Position numbers and translations under genes: made by a program. This document shows positions 1-8,727 of a stretch of 64,000 nucleotides of DNA, one piece after another. Under the pieces are notes generated by a model. That model did no database searches and was not told the DNA's origin. It worked only from the letters and a program-made list of their open reading frames with translations. The stretch spans positions 124,001 to 188,000 of the forward strand of contig NZ_CAMLDD010000006.1 in NCBI RefSeq assembly GCF_946478785.1, given 5' to 3'. Source of the stretch: an uncultured Flavobacterium sp. (GTDB lineage: Bacteria > Bacteroidota > Bacteroidia > Flavobacteriales > Flavobacteriaceae). Every line of letters begins with the position of its first letter. The first letter of the stretch is position 1.

Positions 1-49
1 GAACAAATGAGATGCTAAGCGCAAAGAGCACCCATTTGATTTGGGTCAT
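1..49 (-). CDS. 5' end of an exported or membrane protein, cut by the window edge
   Basis: The minus strand opens an ORF at an ATG at 49, beginning MTQIKWVLFALSISFV and running off the window. An in-frame ATG at 67 would add six residues. A basic start followed by a hydrophobic run suggests a signal peptide or first membrane segment. It is divergent from ubiE. Only about 16 codons are visible, so the product cannot be named. Confidence 0.4.
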   Translation of the reverse strand, partial: MTQIKWVLFALSISFV

Positions 50-199
50 TGTATCTCTATTTATCATTGAAAAAACATTAAATTTTTACAGATGCTAAAT
101 TGACCAATAAATACTTTACCTACAATACCCACTTTTAGTGATTTTACAAATAACCTTCTCAAATCTGAAAAACATTCTTATCGTAATTAAGAAACACAA

Positions 200-228
200 T
201 TGCAGTTAAATACTTTATGTTATATTTG
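200..228 (+). promoter_or_regulatory. Bacteroidota-type promoter of ubiE-porT
   Basis: A TTG at 200-202 and a TATATTTG at 221-228, spaced by 18 bases, match the flavobacterial primary-sigma consensus TTG/TAnnTTTG. The ubiE ATG lies 14 bases downstream, so the leader is short. Confidence 0.75.
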
Positions 229-242
229 CGTAAACAAAAGAA

Positions 243-974
243 ATGTCTGAAAAAATAACTCCGTACAAAAATTCAACATTAGGCAAAAAAGAACAGGTTG
301 CACAAATGTTTGACACTATTTCAGGAAACTACGATAATTTAAATCGTGTGATTTCGTTTGGAATAGATGTAAAATGGCGTAAAAAAGTTTTGAAAATAGT
401 TTCTGACTCAAAACCAAAAACCATACTTGACATTGCTACCGGAACCGGAGATCTGGCTATTTTGATGGCACAAAGCAATGCTGAAAAAATTATTGGGCTA
501 GATATTTCTGCCGGAATGCTGGAAGTTGGAAGAAAAAAAGTGGAAGAAAAAAAACTTTCCAACACTATTGAATTAGTTATAGGCGATTCTGAAAATATGT
601 CTTTTGAAGACAATTATTTTGATGCCATTACAGTTAGCTTTGGGGTTCGAAATTTTGAGAATTTAGAAAAAGGCTTTACTGAAATTTTAAGAGTTTTAAA
701 GCCAAATGGCGTTTTTGTAATTTTAGAAACATCGGTTCCAGTAAAAACACCATATAAACAAGGATATCGTTTTTATACCAAAAATATACTTCCAATTATA
801 GGAAAATTATTCTCTAAAGACAATTCAGCTTATGGATATTTATCAGAATCTGCGGCTGCTTTTCCATATGGGGAAGCACTGAACAATATTTTGAGAAAAA
901 TTGGGTTTATAGATGTTGTGGCTATGCCTCAAACTTTTGGAGTTGCAACCATATATTCTGCTTCTAAAAAATAG
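243..974 (+). CDS. ubiE: Demethylmenaquinone methyltransferase (UbiE/MenG)
   Basis: SAM-dependent C-methyltransferase for the last step of menaquinone synthesis, expected in the cytoplasm at the membrane. The 243 aa protein shows the UbiE signature region ([20 protein letters not shown]) near residue 25, the SAM-binding loop [13 protein letters not shown] near 65 and the post-loop RVLKPNG near 155. Length is normal for the family. Bacteroidota respire with menaquinone, so the MenG role is the likely one. The next gene, porT, starts one base after the stop, so the two are probably co-transcribed from the promoter at 200-228. Confidence 0.95.
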   Translation: MSEKITPYKNSTLGKKEQVAQMFDTISGNYDNLNRVISFGIDVKWRKKVLKIVSDSKPKTILDIATGTGDLAILMAQSNAEKIIGLDISAGMLEVGRKKVEEKKLSNTIELVIGDSENMSFEDNYFDAITVSFGVRNFENLEKGFTEILRVLKPNGVFVILETSVPVKTPYKQGYRFYTKNILPIIGKLFSKDNSAYGYLSESAAAFPYGEALNNILRKIGFIDVVAMPQTFGVATIYSASKK

Positions 975-975
975 T

Positions 976-1686
976 ATGAAAAAAACAGTAGTCTTAATCT
1001 TATTAGTATTATCGGCACAAGGATATTCTCAATTTGCTAAAAGCATGTTTAGCAAAGATCCTATTATCAACCTGGAAAACTGGCAGAAACAACGCCTGTA
1101 CTTTGGGTATTATTTAGGATTTAACAGCTTTGATTTTAAATTTGATTACAAAGAAGTTGCACAGGATATTCAGGTAAAAAAAACAACAGGATTTAATGTT
1201 GGGGTTGTAGCAGATTTAAGACTGCAGGAATATATAAATTTACGTTTTGAACCTGGTTTATATTATACAAAACGTGATTTACATTTTCCCGGAGTGGGTG
1301 AATTAGAAAATGATTATTTAAGAGAAGTCAACAGTACTTATATTCATTTTCCCTTACTATTGAAATTTTCAGCTTTACGTACCGGAAATATTCGCCCTTA
1401 TTTAACAGGGGGATTTTCTACCACTTTAAATTTATCCAGTAATTCAAAATCCAAGGATGATAATTTTGAAGGTACGTTTAGGGTTAAGCCGTGGAGTTCT
1501 GCTTATGAAATTGGTTTCGGTATCGATATTTTCTCTGAATATTTTATTTTCTCACCTTCCATCAGGGGTATGTTTGGAATAACCGACGAGCTTATTAGAG
1601 ATAATCCCGGCCAGGCAAGTCCATGGACAGACAATATAGATTCTATGAAATCAAGAGCGATTTTAATAAATTTTACTTTCCACTAA
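976..1686 (+). CDS. porT: PorT/SprT, type IX secretion outer-membrane protein
   Basis: A 236 aa outer-membrane beta-barrel protein of the PorT family, needed for type IX secretion (gingipain export in Porphyromonas; SprT in F. johnsoniae). I take the ATG at 976, one base after the ubiE stop, because it gives a clean signal peptide (MKKTVVLILLVLSAQGYSQ). An upstream in-frame extension back to 913 lies inside ubiE and is rejected. Alternating aromatic and polar strands follow, and the protein ends in a C-terminal phenylalanine region typical of barrels. Adjacency to ubiE is, from memory, conserved in flavobacteria. Confidence 0.85.
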   Translation: MKKTVVLILLVLSAQGYSQFAKSMFSKDPIINLENWQKQRLYFGYYLGFNSFDFKFDYKEVAQDIQVKKTTGFNVGVVADLRLQEYINLRFEPGLYYTKRDLHFPGVGELENDYLREVNSTYIHFPLLLKFSALRTGNIRPYLTGGFSTTLNLSSNSKSKDDNFEGTFRVKPWSSAYEIGFGIDIFSEYFIFSPSIRGMFGITDELIRDNPGQASPWTDNIDSMKSRAILINFTFH

Positions 1687-1695
1687 AACAAAATT

Positions 1696-2424
1696 CTAAC
1701 TATTTCGTTTAAACTCACTAAGGACAATAGCGGTAGCGGTGGCAACATTTAAACTTTCGGTTTTTTGTAGTTTACCAAACCTGGGAATTGTGAGTCGGCT
1801 TGTTACCATTTTTTCAATCTCTGCCGAAATACCATTGGCTTCATTACCCATAATAATGATTCCGTTTTGAGGTAAATTAGACTGATAAATGTTTTCACCA
1901 TTCATAAAAGTTCCAAATACAGGCAGTTTGGCGTTTGTTATAAAAGATTTCAAATCAACATAATTTACATTTACTCTTGCAATGGAGCCCATTGTGGCCT
2001 GGACGACTTTTGGATTGTAAATATCAACTGTTTCTTTTGAGCAAATTATTTGTTGAATTCCAAACCAATCGCAAAGCCTCAAAATGGTTCCTAAATTTCC
2101 AGGGTCCCGTATATCATCCAAAGCTAAAATTAATCCTAAGTCGATTATCGTATTTTCGGCAGGGATTTTGAACACAGCCAGACATGTATTTGGAGTTGAT
2201 AAAGCACTTATTTTTTTAAGTTCTTGTTCTGAAATAGAAATACGTTTTGAAAATTCAACCGTTTCAAAATCATTTTGCGTGGTAAACAAATGCTCTAATT
2301 CAAAGTTGGATTGCAACAATTCCTGAATTACCTTTATTCCTTCTGCAAAAAAAAGTTGATTAGCAAAACGTTGCTTTTTTTGGTGTAAGCCTGATATAAG
2401 TTTTATTTGGTTTTTACTAATCAT
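1696..2424 (-). CDS. TrmH/SpoU-family RNA 2'-O-ribose methyltransferase
   Basis: A 242 aa SPOUT-class RNA methyltransferase. The N-terminal substrate-binding part (KQRFANQLFFAEGIKVI) is followed by the three knot motifs: LALDDIRDPGNLGTILR near residue 102, GIIIMGNEANGIS near 188, and IPRFGKLQKTESLNVATA near 212. It probably methylates rRNA (RlmB/TsnR-like), but the target base cannot be read from sequence. It converges with porT (9 bp between stops) and diverges from tamL. Confidence 0.88.
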   Translation of the reverse strand: MISKNQIKLISGLHQKKQRFANQLFFAEGIKVIQELLQSNFELEHLFTTQNDFETVEFSKRISISEQELKKISALSTPNTCLAVFKIPAENTIIDLGLILALDDIRDPGNLGTILRLCDWFGIQQIICSKETVDIYNPKVVQATMGSIARVNVNYVDLKSFITNAKLPVFGTFMNGENIYQSNLPQNGIIIMGNEANGISAEIEKMVTSRLTIPRFGKLQKTESLNVATATAIVLSEFKRNS

Positions 2425-2433
2425 AAAATAATG

Positions 2434-2441
2434 TACTTTTG
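2434..2441 (+). promoter_or_regulatory. -7 element upstream of tamL
   Basis: TACTTTTG matches TAnnTTTG and lies 20 bases before the TTG start of tamL. The nearest upstream TTG (2407-2409) is 24 bases away, a little long, so only the -7 is called. Confidence 0.55.
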
Positions 2442-2461
2442 AATTAAATATTTAAAAACAC

Positions 2462-5020
2462 TTGAAAAAGATTTTTACAAAAATAACAGCATTTATTCTA
2501 ATAGCAATACTTATTTGCGCTTGTAATGCCGTGAAAAGAGTTCCAGACGGAAAAAGTTTACTTATAAAAAATGATATTTTGGTTAATGGAAAGTCAACCA
2601 ATGACGAAACTGCTTCTAATCAGATGTATCAAAAGCCAAACAGCAATTTATTAGGCTATAAACTACGTTTGAATTTATACAATTTAGCCAATCTAAATCC
2701 TGACTCAACTTATCAGGCCAAATTTAAAAACAACCCTGGCAAATACGAAAGAATGTCTAAATTATTATCGGCAAAACAAGTTGATCGGCTTGGACAATCA
2801 TTTTGGTATAAAGGAATTCATGAATTTTTAAAAAACACCGGAGAAGCTCCTGTAATTATTGATACTTCAAAAACTAAAAAAACGTTGTTGCGTTTAAAAT
2901 CATATTATTTCAATAACGGATATTTTAATGTGGCAATGAACTATGATATTGACAGCGTAAGTTATAAAAAGGCCAAAATCAATTATAATATTACAACTGG
3001 ACCGGTTTATACTTTAGATACTATTACAACCAGTATTAGCACTCCGGCTTTAGATTCATTATATACAAAAAATCCTGAGCCTTCTGTTTTAAAATCAGGA
3101 AATCAATTTAAAACCACTGATTTTGAGGAAGAAAAAAATCGTATTACCACGTATTTCAGAAATCATGGGGCCTATTATTTTCAACCCACTTATGTTACTT
3201 TCGACGTTGATACCATCGGTAAAAAAAACAAAGCCGATATAAATTTAATTATAAAAGACAACAGCATACAAGAGAAGGATTCCAGTAGAACGGAACCTTT
3301 TAAACTGTATAAAATAAGCGATGTAAATATTTATACGGATTATTCACCTGCACGCGCAAAAAGCCAAATTAAGGACAGTACTACCTATAACAACTTTAAT
3401 TTGTACAGCTATGACAAATTAAAGTACAAACCTCGTGCTATTACAGATGCTATTTTTATCACCAAAGGTGGCACTTATGCCGATTTTAGAACGACTCTTT
3501 CATCGCGTTATTTAAACAACCTAAAAATTTTTAATTATCCGTCTATACAATATGAGGTTGACAAACGGGATTCAACAGCACAATCATTAATCGCAAAAGT
3601 TTATTTAACGCCAAGAAAAAAATATAGTTTTGGAGCTACTTTAGATTTAACGCATTCTAATATTCAGGATTTTGGAATTGGGGCCAGTATCTCAGAAACG
3701 ATTCGAAATGTGTTTAACAGGGCCGAGACTTTAGAAATTTCTGCACGAGTAAACGTTGGTTCATCAAAAGACATGGCCAATCCTAATGATAATTTCTTTA
3801 ATGTTTCGGAATATGGTGTTGACATGAAACTTAATTTCCCGAGAATTTTAATGCCTTTTGGAACTGAAAAAATTATTCCAAAAAGTATGATTCCGTCTAC
3901 ATCAATAACCAGTGGTTTTTCTAAACAAAGAAACATAGGACTTGACAAAGAAAGCTTCACTGGTGGTCTGTCTTATCTTTGGTCACCAAAAAGATATAAC
4001 TCTGCAAAATTAGACCTGCTGAATGCGCAATATGTTCGCAATCTAAATCCTAATAATTATTTCAGGGTTTATAATTCTTCTTATGATGAGTTGAATAATA
4101 TTGCAGACGTTTACAATACAAATCCTGACAATGTTGATATTAATAACGGAAATTTAATTATAAACGAAGGAACGACAGGGTTTACTGATGATGTTTTATC
4201 AGGAAAAACTGCTCTTACACCTCAAAACAGCGAATATCAAAGCGTTGAAAGCATAGAAGAAAGAAGAATCAGGCTAACAGAAAATGACTTCATTTTGGCC
4301 ACCAGTTATACATTCACCAAAACAACCAAAAAGGATTTAGCAGATAATACTTTTTATCAGTTTAAAACCAAAATAGAATCAGCCGGAACTTTACTATCGG
4401 CCATTTCAGGCGTGGCAGGTTTGCCGAAAAATTCAAATGGCAACTTCGAAATATTTAATCTCGAATATTCAGAATACATTAAAACAGAATTTGATTATAT
4501 AAAACATTGGGATTTTGGAAAAGAAAAGGTTTTGGCCGTAAGGAGCTTCTTTGGTATTGCAATTCCTTTTGGAAATTCAAATTACGTTCCTTTTTCACGA
4601 AGTTATTATTCCGGAGGATCAAATGACAATCGTGCATGGCAACCTTATGCCTTAGGTCCCGGAAGTACAAATGCCGTAAATGATTTTAATGAAGCCAATA
4701 TGAAACTCGCCCTAAGTGGTGAATTTAGGTTTAAAATTTTCGGAGATGTTAAAGGTGCAATTTTTGCAGACGCCGGAAATATCTGGAATGTACTTGATAA
4801 TGTAACAGACGAAAAGGCAAAATTTTCCGGCTTAAACGATTTCGAAGAAATTGCTTTAGGAACAGGATTTGGTTTGCGATATGATTTAAGCTTTTTTGTT
4901 ATTCGTTTAGATTTAGGCTTTAAGACTTATAATCCGGCACATGAACCGGGTAATCGTTGGTTCAGGGATTACAATTTTAGACACTCGGTTTTAAATTTTG
5001 GGATAAATTATCCGTTCTAA
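2462..5020 (+). CDS. tamL: TamL-like Omp85 family outer-membrane lipoprotein
   Basis: An 852 aa Omp85-superfamily protein. It starts at a TTG (TTGAAAAAG), giving a lipoprotein signal peptide with the lipobox cysteine near residue 21 (ILICACN). POTRA-like repeats occupy roughly residues 30-380. A C-terminal Omp85 barrel ends in NFGINYPF with a terminal aromatic residue. Bacteroidota carry a lipidated TamA counterpart (TamL), and this architecture fits it. BamA is the main alternative, but BamA would have a type I signal and no lipobox. No TamB neighbour is in view. No in-frame ATG gives a signal peptide, which supports the TTG start. Confidence 0.8.
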   Translation: MKKIFTKITAFILIAILICACNAVKRVPDGKSLLIKNDILVNGKSTNDETASNQMYQKPNSNLLGYKLRLNLYNLANLNPDSTYQAKFKNNPGKYERMSKLLSAKQVDRLGQSFWYKGIHEFLKNTGEAPVIIDTSKTKKTLLRLKSYYFNNGYFNVAMNYDIDSVSYKKAKINYNITTGPVYTLDTITTSISTPALDSLYTKNPEPSVLKSGNQFKTTDFEEEKNRITTYFRNHGAYYFQPTYVTFDVDTIGKKNKADINLIIKDNSIQEKDSSRTEPFKLYKISDVNIYTDYSPARAKSQIKDSTTYNNFNLYSYDKLKYKPRAITDAIFITKGGTYADFRTTLSSRYLNNLKIFNYPSIQYEVDKRDSTAQSLIAKVYLTPRKKYSFGATLDLTHSNIQDFGIGASISETIRNVFNRAETLEISARVNVGSSKDMANPNDNFFNVSEYGVDMKLNFPRILMPFGTEKIIPKSMIPSTSITSGFSKQRNIGLDKESFTGGLSYLWSPKRYNSAKLDLLNAQYVRNLNPNNYFRVYNSSYDELNNIADVYNTNPDNVDINNGNLIINEGTTGFTDDVLSGKTALTPQNSEYQSVESIEERRIRLTENDFILATSYTFTKTTKKDLADNTFYQFKTKIESAGTLLSAISGVAGLPKNSNGNFEIFNLEYSEYIKTEFDYIKHWDFGKEKVLAVRSFFGIAIPFGNSNYVPFSRSYYSGGSNDNRAWQPYALGPGSTNAVNDFNEANMKLALSGEFRFKIFGDVKGAIFADAGNIWNVLDNVTDEKAKFSGLNDFEEIALGTGFGLRYDLSFFVIRLDLGFKTYNPAHEPGNRWFRDYNFRHSVLNFGINYPF

Positions 5021-5034
5021 TGCTAATTAATTCT

Positions 5035-5042
5035 TATTTTTG
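5035..5042 (+). promoter_or_regulatory. -7 element of fba
   Basis: TATTTTTG followed by CA matches the extended flavobacterial -7. It lies 37 bases before the fba ATG. No well-spaced TTG is seen upstream. Confidence 0.6.
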
Positions 5043-5079
5043 CAACCTAAAAACCTAAAAACAACTAAAAAAAATTACA

Positions 5080-6147
5080 ATGGCACACAATATTAAACCA
5101 GGAGTAGCTACAGGAGACCAAGTACAGGAAATCTTTAATTATGCAAAAGAAAAAGGTTTTGCACTTCCGGCAGTAAACGTTACCGGATCGAGCACAATTA
5201 ATGGAGTTCTTGAAACTGCAGCAAAACTTAATGCTCCGGTTATCATTCAATTTTCTAACGGAGGAGCACAATTCAACGCTGGAAAAGGATTATCTAATGC
5301 AGGTGAAAAAGCAGCAATCGCAGGAGGAATCGCAGGAGCAAAACATATTCATACTTTAGCAGAGGCTTACGGTGCAACTGTAATTTTACATACCGATCAC
5401 TGTGCAAAAAAATTATTGCCGTGGATCGATGGTTTGTTAGATGCATCTGAAAAACATTTTGCAGAAACAGGAAAACCATTATTCAGTTCTCATATGATCG
5501 ATTTGTCTGAGGAGCCAATCGAAGAAAACATTGAGATCTGTAAAGAATATTTGGCAAGAATGAGCAAAATGGGTATGACATTAGAAATCGAACTTGGTAT
5601 TACAGGTGGTGAAGAAGATGGTGTTGATAACTCTGATGTTGACAGTTCAAAATTATACACTCAGCCAGAAGAAGTAGCTTATGCTTACGAAGAATTATCT
5701 AAAGTGAGCCCTAAATTTACTGTCGCTGCAGCTTTTGGAAACGTTCACGGTGTTTACAAACCAGGAAACGTAAAATTAACTCCAAAAATCTTAAAAAATT
5801 CTCAGGATTTCGTTCAAAATAAATTCAACACTGGTCATAATCCGGTAGATTTCGTTTTCCACGGAGGTTCAGGTTCTACACTTGAAGAAATCAGAGAAGG
5901 AATTAGCTACGGAGTTATCAAAATGAACATCGATACCGATTTACAATTTGCATATACGGAAGGAATTCGTGATTATATGGTTAAAAACATTGATTATTTA
6001 AAATCTCAAATTGGGAACCCTGAAGGCGCTGATGTTCCTAACAAAAAATATTATGACCCAAGAAGATGGGTTCGTGAAAGCGAAGTAACATTCAACGCAA
6101 GATTAGAGCAAGCTTTTGCAGATTTGAATAACGTAAATACTTTATAA
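5080..6147 (+). CDS. fba: Class II fructose-bisphosphate aldolase
   Basis: Cytoplasmic zinc-dependent aldolase that interconverts fructose 1,6-bisphosphate with glyceraldehyde 3-phosphate and dihydroxyacetone phosphate. At 355 aa it has the length of class IIA enzymes. Visible motifs are LHTDHCAKK (catalytic Asp and zinc His) near residue 107, the acidic insert ELGITGGEEDGVD near 170, the zinc His in GNVHGVYK near 226, and FHGGSGST near 265. It is a single-gene unit with its own promoter, followed by repeat DNA before accD. Codon use is the most GC-favouring seen so far, as expected for a highly expressed gene. Confidence 0.96.
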   Translation: MAHNIKPGVATGDQVQEIFNYAKEKGFALPAVNVTGSSTINGVLETAAKLNAPVIIQFSNGGAQFNAGKGLSNAGEKAAIAGGIAGAKHIHTLAEAYGATVILHTDHCAKKLLPWIDGLLDASEKHFAETGKPLFSSHMIDLSEEPIEENIEICKEYLARMSKMGMTLEIELGITGGEEDGVDNSDVDSSKLYTQPEEVAYAYEELSKVSPKFTVAAAFGNVHGVYKPGNVKLTPKILKNSQDFVQNKFNTGHNPVDFVFHGGSGSTLEEIREGISYGVIKMNIDTDLQFAYTEGIRDYMVKNIDYLKSQIGNPEGADVPNKKYYDPRRWVRESEVTFNARLEQAFADLNNVNTL

Positions 6148-6150
6148 AAA

Positions 6151-6245
6151 AGTTTTCAGTATACAGTTTTCAGTTTCAGTTCACAAATGCTGAAAACTGA
6201 AAACTGATTATTAAACTGAACACTAAAATTTGATTACTGAACACT
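6151..6245 (+). repeat. Gene-less repeat related to the IVP cassette ends
   Basis: The fba-accD intergenic region is mostly repeat. The left part (6164-6179) is almost the inverse complement of 6190-6206 (one-base bulge). The segment 6216-6245 matches the right end of the four-helix-bundle cassette (21635-21664) at 27 of 30 positions in the same orientation. The hairpin lacks a following T run, so it is not a convincing intrinsic terminator. Confidence 0.7.
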
Positions 6246-6260
6246 GAATACTATTTAAAG

Positions 6261-7115
6261 ATGGCTTGGTTTAAAAGACAGGAAAAAGGGATTACGACCG
6301 CTACGGAAGATAAGATGGACGTTCCGAAAGGATTGTGGTACAAATCTCCTACCGGGAAAATTATTGACGCTGACGAATTAGCCCGAAACTTATTTGTTAG
6401 TCCTGAAGATGATTTTCACGTTAGAATTGGAAGTGCAACCTATTTTGAAATTTTATTCGACAACAACGAATTTGTTGAGTTAGATAAAAACATGACATCA
6501 AAAGATCCTTTGCATTTTGTGGATACAAAAAAATATGCAGAGCGATTGAAAGATGTAATGGAAAAAACACATCTTAAAGACGCTGTACGTACTGGAGTAG
6601 GAAAATCTAAAGGAAAAGAACTTGTAATTTGCTGTATGGATTTTGCCTTTATTGGAGGGTCTATGGGAGCTGTTGTAGGTGAAAAAATAGCAAGAGGTAT
6701 TGATCATGCTATCAAAAACAAAATGCCTTTTGTAATGATTTCTAAATCTGGTGGAGCCCGTATGATGGAAGCTGCTTACTCGTTAATGCAATTAGCAAAA
6801 ACATCTGTAAAATTAGCGCAGCTTGCCGAAGCCGGTTTACCATACATTTCTTTATGTACTGATCCAACTACTGGGGGAACAACTGCATCTTATGCCATGT
6901 TGGGAGACATTAACATCTCTGAACCAGGCGCATTGATTGGTTTTGCTGGTCCGCGTGTGGTTCGTGATACTACAGGAAAAGATTTACCGGAAGGTTTTCA
7001 GACTGCTGAGTTCCTTTTAGAGCATGGTTTCCTTGATTTTATTACACCAAGAAAAGATTTAAAAGACAAAATCAACTTATATATTGATTTGATTCAGAAT
7101 AATAATATTAGATAG
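6261..7115 (+). CDS. accD: Acetyl-CoA carboxylase carboxyltransferase subunit beta, without zinc-ribbon cysteines
   Basis: Beta subunit of the carboxyltransferase that makes malonyl-CoA for fatty-acid synthesis; the partner AccA is not in the window. The 284 aa protein has the crotonase-like carboxyltransferase core with [14 protein letters not shown] near residue 130, SGGARMMEA near 160 and [16 protein letters not shown] near 198. The N-terminal ribbon region (residues 23-55) keeps the family frame ([21 protein letters not shown]), but the four zinc cysteines are replaced by S, G, S and D. It has its own terminator and is separated from fba by repeats. Confidence 0.94.
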   Translation: MAWFKRQEKGITTATEDKMDVPKGLWYKSPTGKIIDADELARNLFVSPEDDFHVRIGSATYFEILFDNNEFVELDKNMTSKDPLHFVDTKKYAERLKDVMEKTHLKDAVRTGVGKSKGKELVICCMDFAFIGGSMGAVVGEKIARGIDHAIKNKMPFVMISKSGGARMMEAAYSLMQLAKTSVKLAQLAEAGLPYISLCTDPTTGGTTASYAMLGDINISEPGALIGFAGPRVVRDTTGKDLPEGFQTAEFLLEHGFLDFITPRKDLKDKINLYIDLIQNNNIR

Positions 7116-7135
7116 TTTTTAACTTCTAAAACATT

Positions 7136-7172
7136 AAAATCTCATCCGCGTAATTGCAGGTGAGATTTTTTT
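7136..7172 (+). terminator. Intrinsic terminator of accD
   Basis: AAATCTCATC at 7137-7146 pairs with GGTGAGATTT at 7159-7168 (one G-T pair), with a 12-base loop and a run of seven T. It ends about 55 bases after the accD stop. Confidence 0.8.
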
Positions 7173-7177
7173 ATTCT

Positions 7178-7315
7178 ATAAACATGTGGCCCCTACTGGA
7201 TTTTTTAATCCTTGACATTCATTTTCAACGGAATCAATTCCGTTGCTACAAAATGTATCGTTCCTCCGGAACTTTCCATAAAACTCAAATCATTGAACTT
7301 TGAGCCTTCAAAAAA
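7178..7315. repeat. Intergenic block with short palindromes, repeat-like
   Basis: No gene is seen here. Two short palindromes stand out: AACGGAAT-CA-ATTCCGTT at 7227-7244, and GTTCC-TCC-GGAAC at 7260-7272. The block looks like a dispersed intergenic repeat of Bacteroidota, but only one copy lies in this window. Confidence 0.4.
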
Positions 7316-8563
7316 CTACATTCCCGTTCTAATTGCTTCAACCGGATCTAAATTTGCAGCTGAAATTGCCGGTAAAATTCCTGAAATTAATCCGATAAGA
7401 GCAGCCAGAGTTGTTCCTAAAATTATATTTCCAAAGCTTAAAACAAACTCAAAATCGAGTGCTTTTGTTAAGATTAATGCAATTCCCCAAACCATCAACA
7501 AGCCGATAATTCCGCCAATTACAGAAAGAATTATGGCTTCAAATAAAAACTGAAATAAAATGAATCTGTTTTTAGCTCCTAATGATTTTTGAATTCCTAT
7601 TAAATTAGTTCTTTCTTTTACAGAAACAAACATAATATTGGCAATTCCGAAACCTCCTACCAAAAGAGAAAACCCACTGATAATCCACCCTACAACATTC
7701 ATCTGTCCTAAAATTCCATCAATAAAATCGGTAAATCCAGAAAGTACATTGATGAAAAAATTATCCATCTCCCCTGCTTTCATACCGCGAATAGCTCTTA
7801 GTTTCTGTGCTACCTCGGCTTTGTAAGCCTCCATATCGATTCCTTTTTCAGGCTTTAAAACAATTACCGGTGTCATTGCATCGCTGTCACCGTACATTCT
7901 GCGTAAAAAATTAGCCGGAAAATAAACCGAAGTATCATTACTATCTCCAAAAAAACCTGCACCTTGTTTTTTCATTACGCCAATAACTGTAAAACGCTGT
8001 CCATATAAACGAATATTTTTTCCGATAGGATCACTATCTCCAAAAAGTCCGTTGGCAATATCATATCCTAAAACAATTACCGGAGTTCCCGAATTTGATT
8101 CGGATTCGTTGTAAAATCTTCCTTTATCAAAACTTAATCCATCAATATCAACCATTTCAAAGGATGAAGGAACCATATTAACATCTGCAACCGTTTTCGA
8201 ATCATATTTTAAACTTTCACGGTTTACAAATAACTGATATCCTACCTGATCTGTATTGTTAAGAGAATTTTTAAGAGCGACATATTCATCATATTTTACA
8301 TTTGGAAACTGCTCTCTTTTCCATTGCGGAATTTCTGAAGGTCCAAAATTGTATTTCATCAAATAAATCGTATTTTTATCTAAGCTGCTCAAATCTTTAG
8401 AAATTTTTTTATCCAGAGAATCAACTGCGGCCAAGACTGCAATTATTGAAAAAATACCTATTGTAACACCCAGCAGCGACAATAAAGTACGAAGTTTATT
8501 ATTTCGCAAAGCATTTATGGCAAAGCTTAAACTTTCTTTTAGTAATCTTAGATAAAGAAGCAT
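7316..8563 (-). CDS. MacB/FtsX-type ABC transporter permease, orphan
   Basis: A 415 aa inner-membrane protein with MacB architecture. One membrane segment lies near residue 30 (TLLSLLGVTIGIFSIIAVLA). A periplasmic MacB_PCD domain follows (about 50-270). Three segments make the FtsX domain (about 285-405), with the FtsX-type motif VKERTNLIGIQKSLGAK near 320 and the usual ending NLDPVEAIRTG. Such permeases work with a MacB-type ATPase in tripartite efflux or lipoprotein-related transport. No ATPase or adaptor gene is adjacent, so its partner must be encoded elsewhere. Confidence 0.88.
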   Translation of the reverse strand: MLLYLRLLKESLSFAINALRNNKLRTLLSLLGVTIGIFSIIAVLAAVDSLDKKISKDLSSLDKNTIYLMKYNFGPSEIPQWKREQFPNVKYDEYVALKNSLNNTDQVGYQLFVNRESLKYDSKTVADVNMVPSSFEMVDIDGLSFDKGRFYNESESNSGTPVIVLGYDIANGLFGDSDPIGKNIRLYGQRFTVIGVMKKQGAGFFGDSNDTSVYFPANFLRRMYGDSDAMTPVIVLKPEKGIDMEAYKAEVAQKLRAIRGMKAGEMDNFFINVLSGFTDFIDGILGQMNVVGWIISGFSLLVGGFGIANIMFVSVKERTNLIGIQKSLGAKNRFILFQFLFEAIILSVIGGIIGLLMVWGIALILTKALDFEFVLSFGNIILGTTLAALIGLISGILPAISAANLDPVEAIRTGM

Positions 8564-8695
8564 ATAATCGTATTTTTCAATAAAGTAAAATTCAATAATT
8601 TAAAAATGAAAACCTAATAAAAGTTAACTTACTCATCAGTAGATTTTTTTGCGAGATTGTTACATTAAATCTTTTAAAATAATATTTAAAAAAAC

Positions 8696-8703
8696 TACTT
8701 TTG
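8696..8703 (+). promoter_or_regulatory. -7 element of purH
   Basis: TACTTTTG followed by CA, 24 bases before the purH ATG at 8728. No TTG at the usual distance. Confidence 0.6.
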
Positions 8704-8727
8704 CAGTCTGAAAATCATAACTACACA

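Noticed and set aside
913..975. N-terminal extension of PorT back to 913
   Set aside because: It lies within ubiE and would bury the clear signal peptide starting at 976.
6164..6206. Intrinsic terminator of fba
   Set aside because: The hairpin is long but has no T run after it, and it is better explained by repeat DNA.
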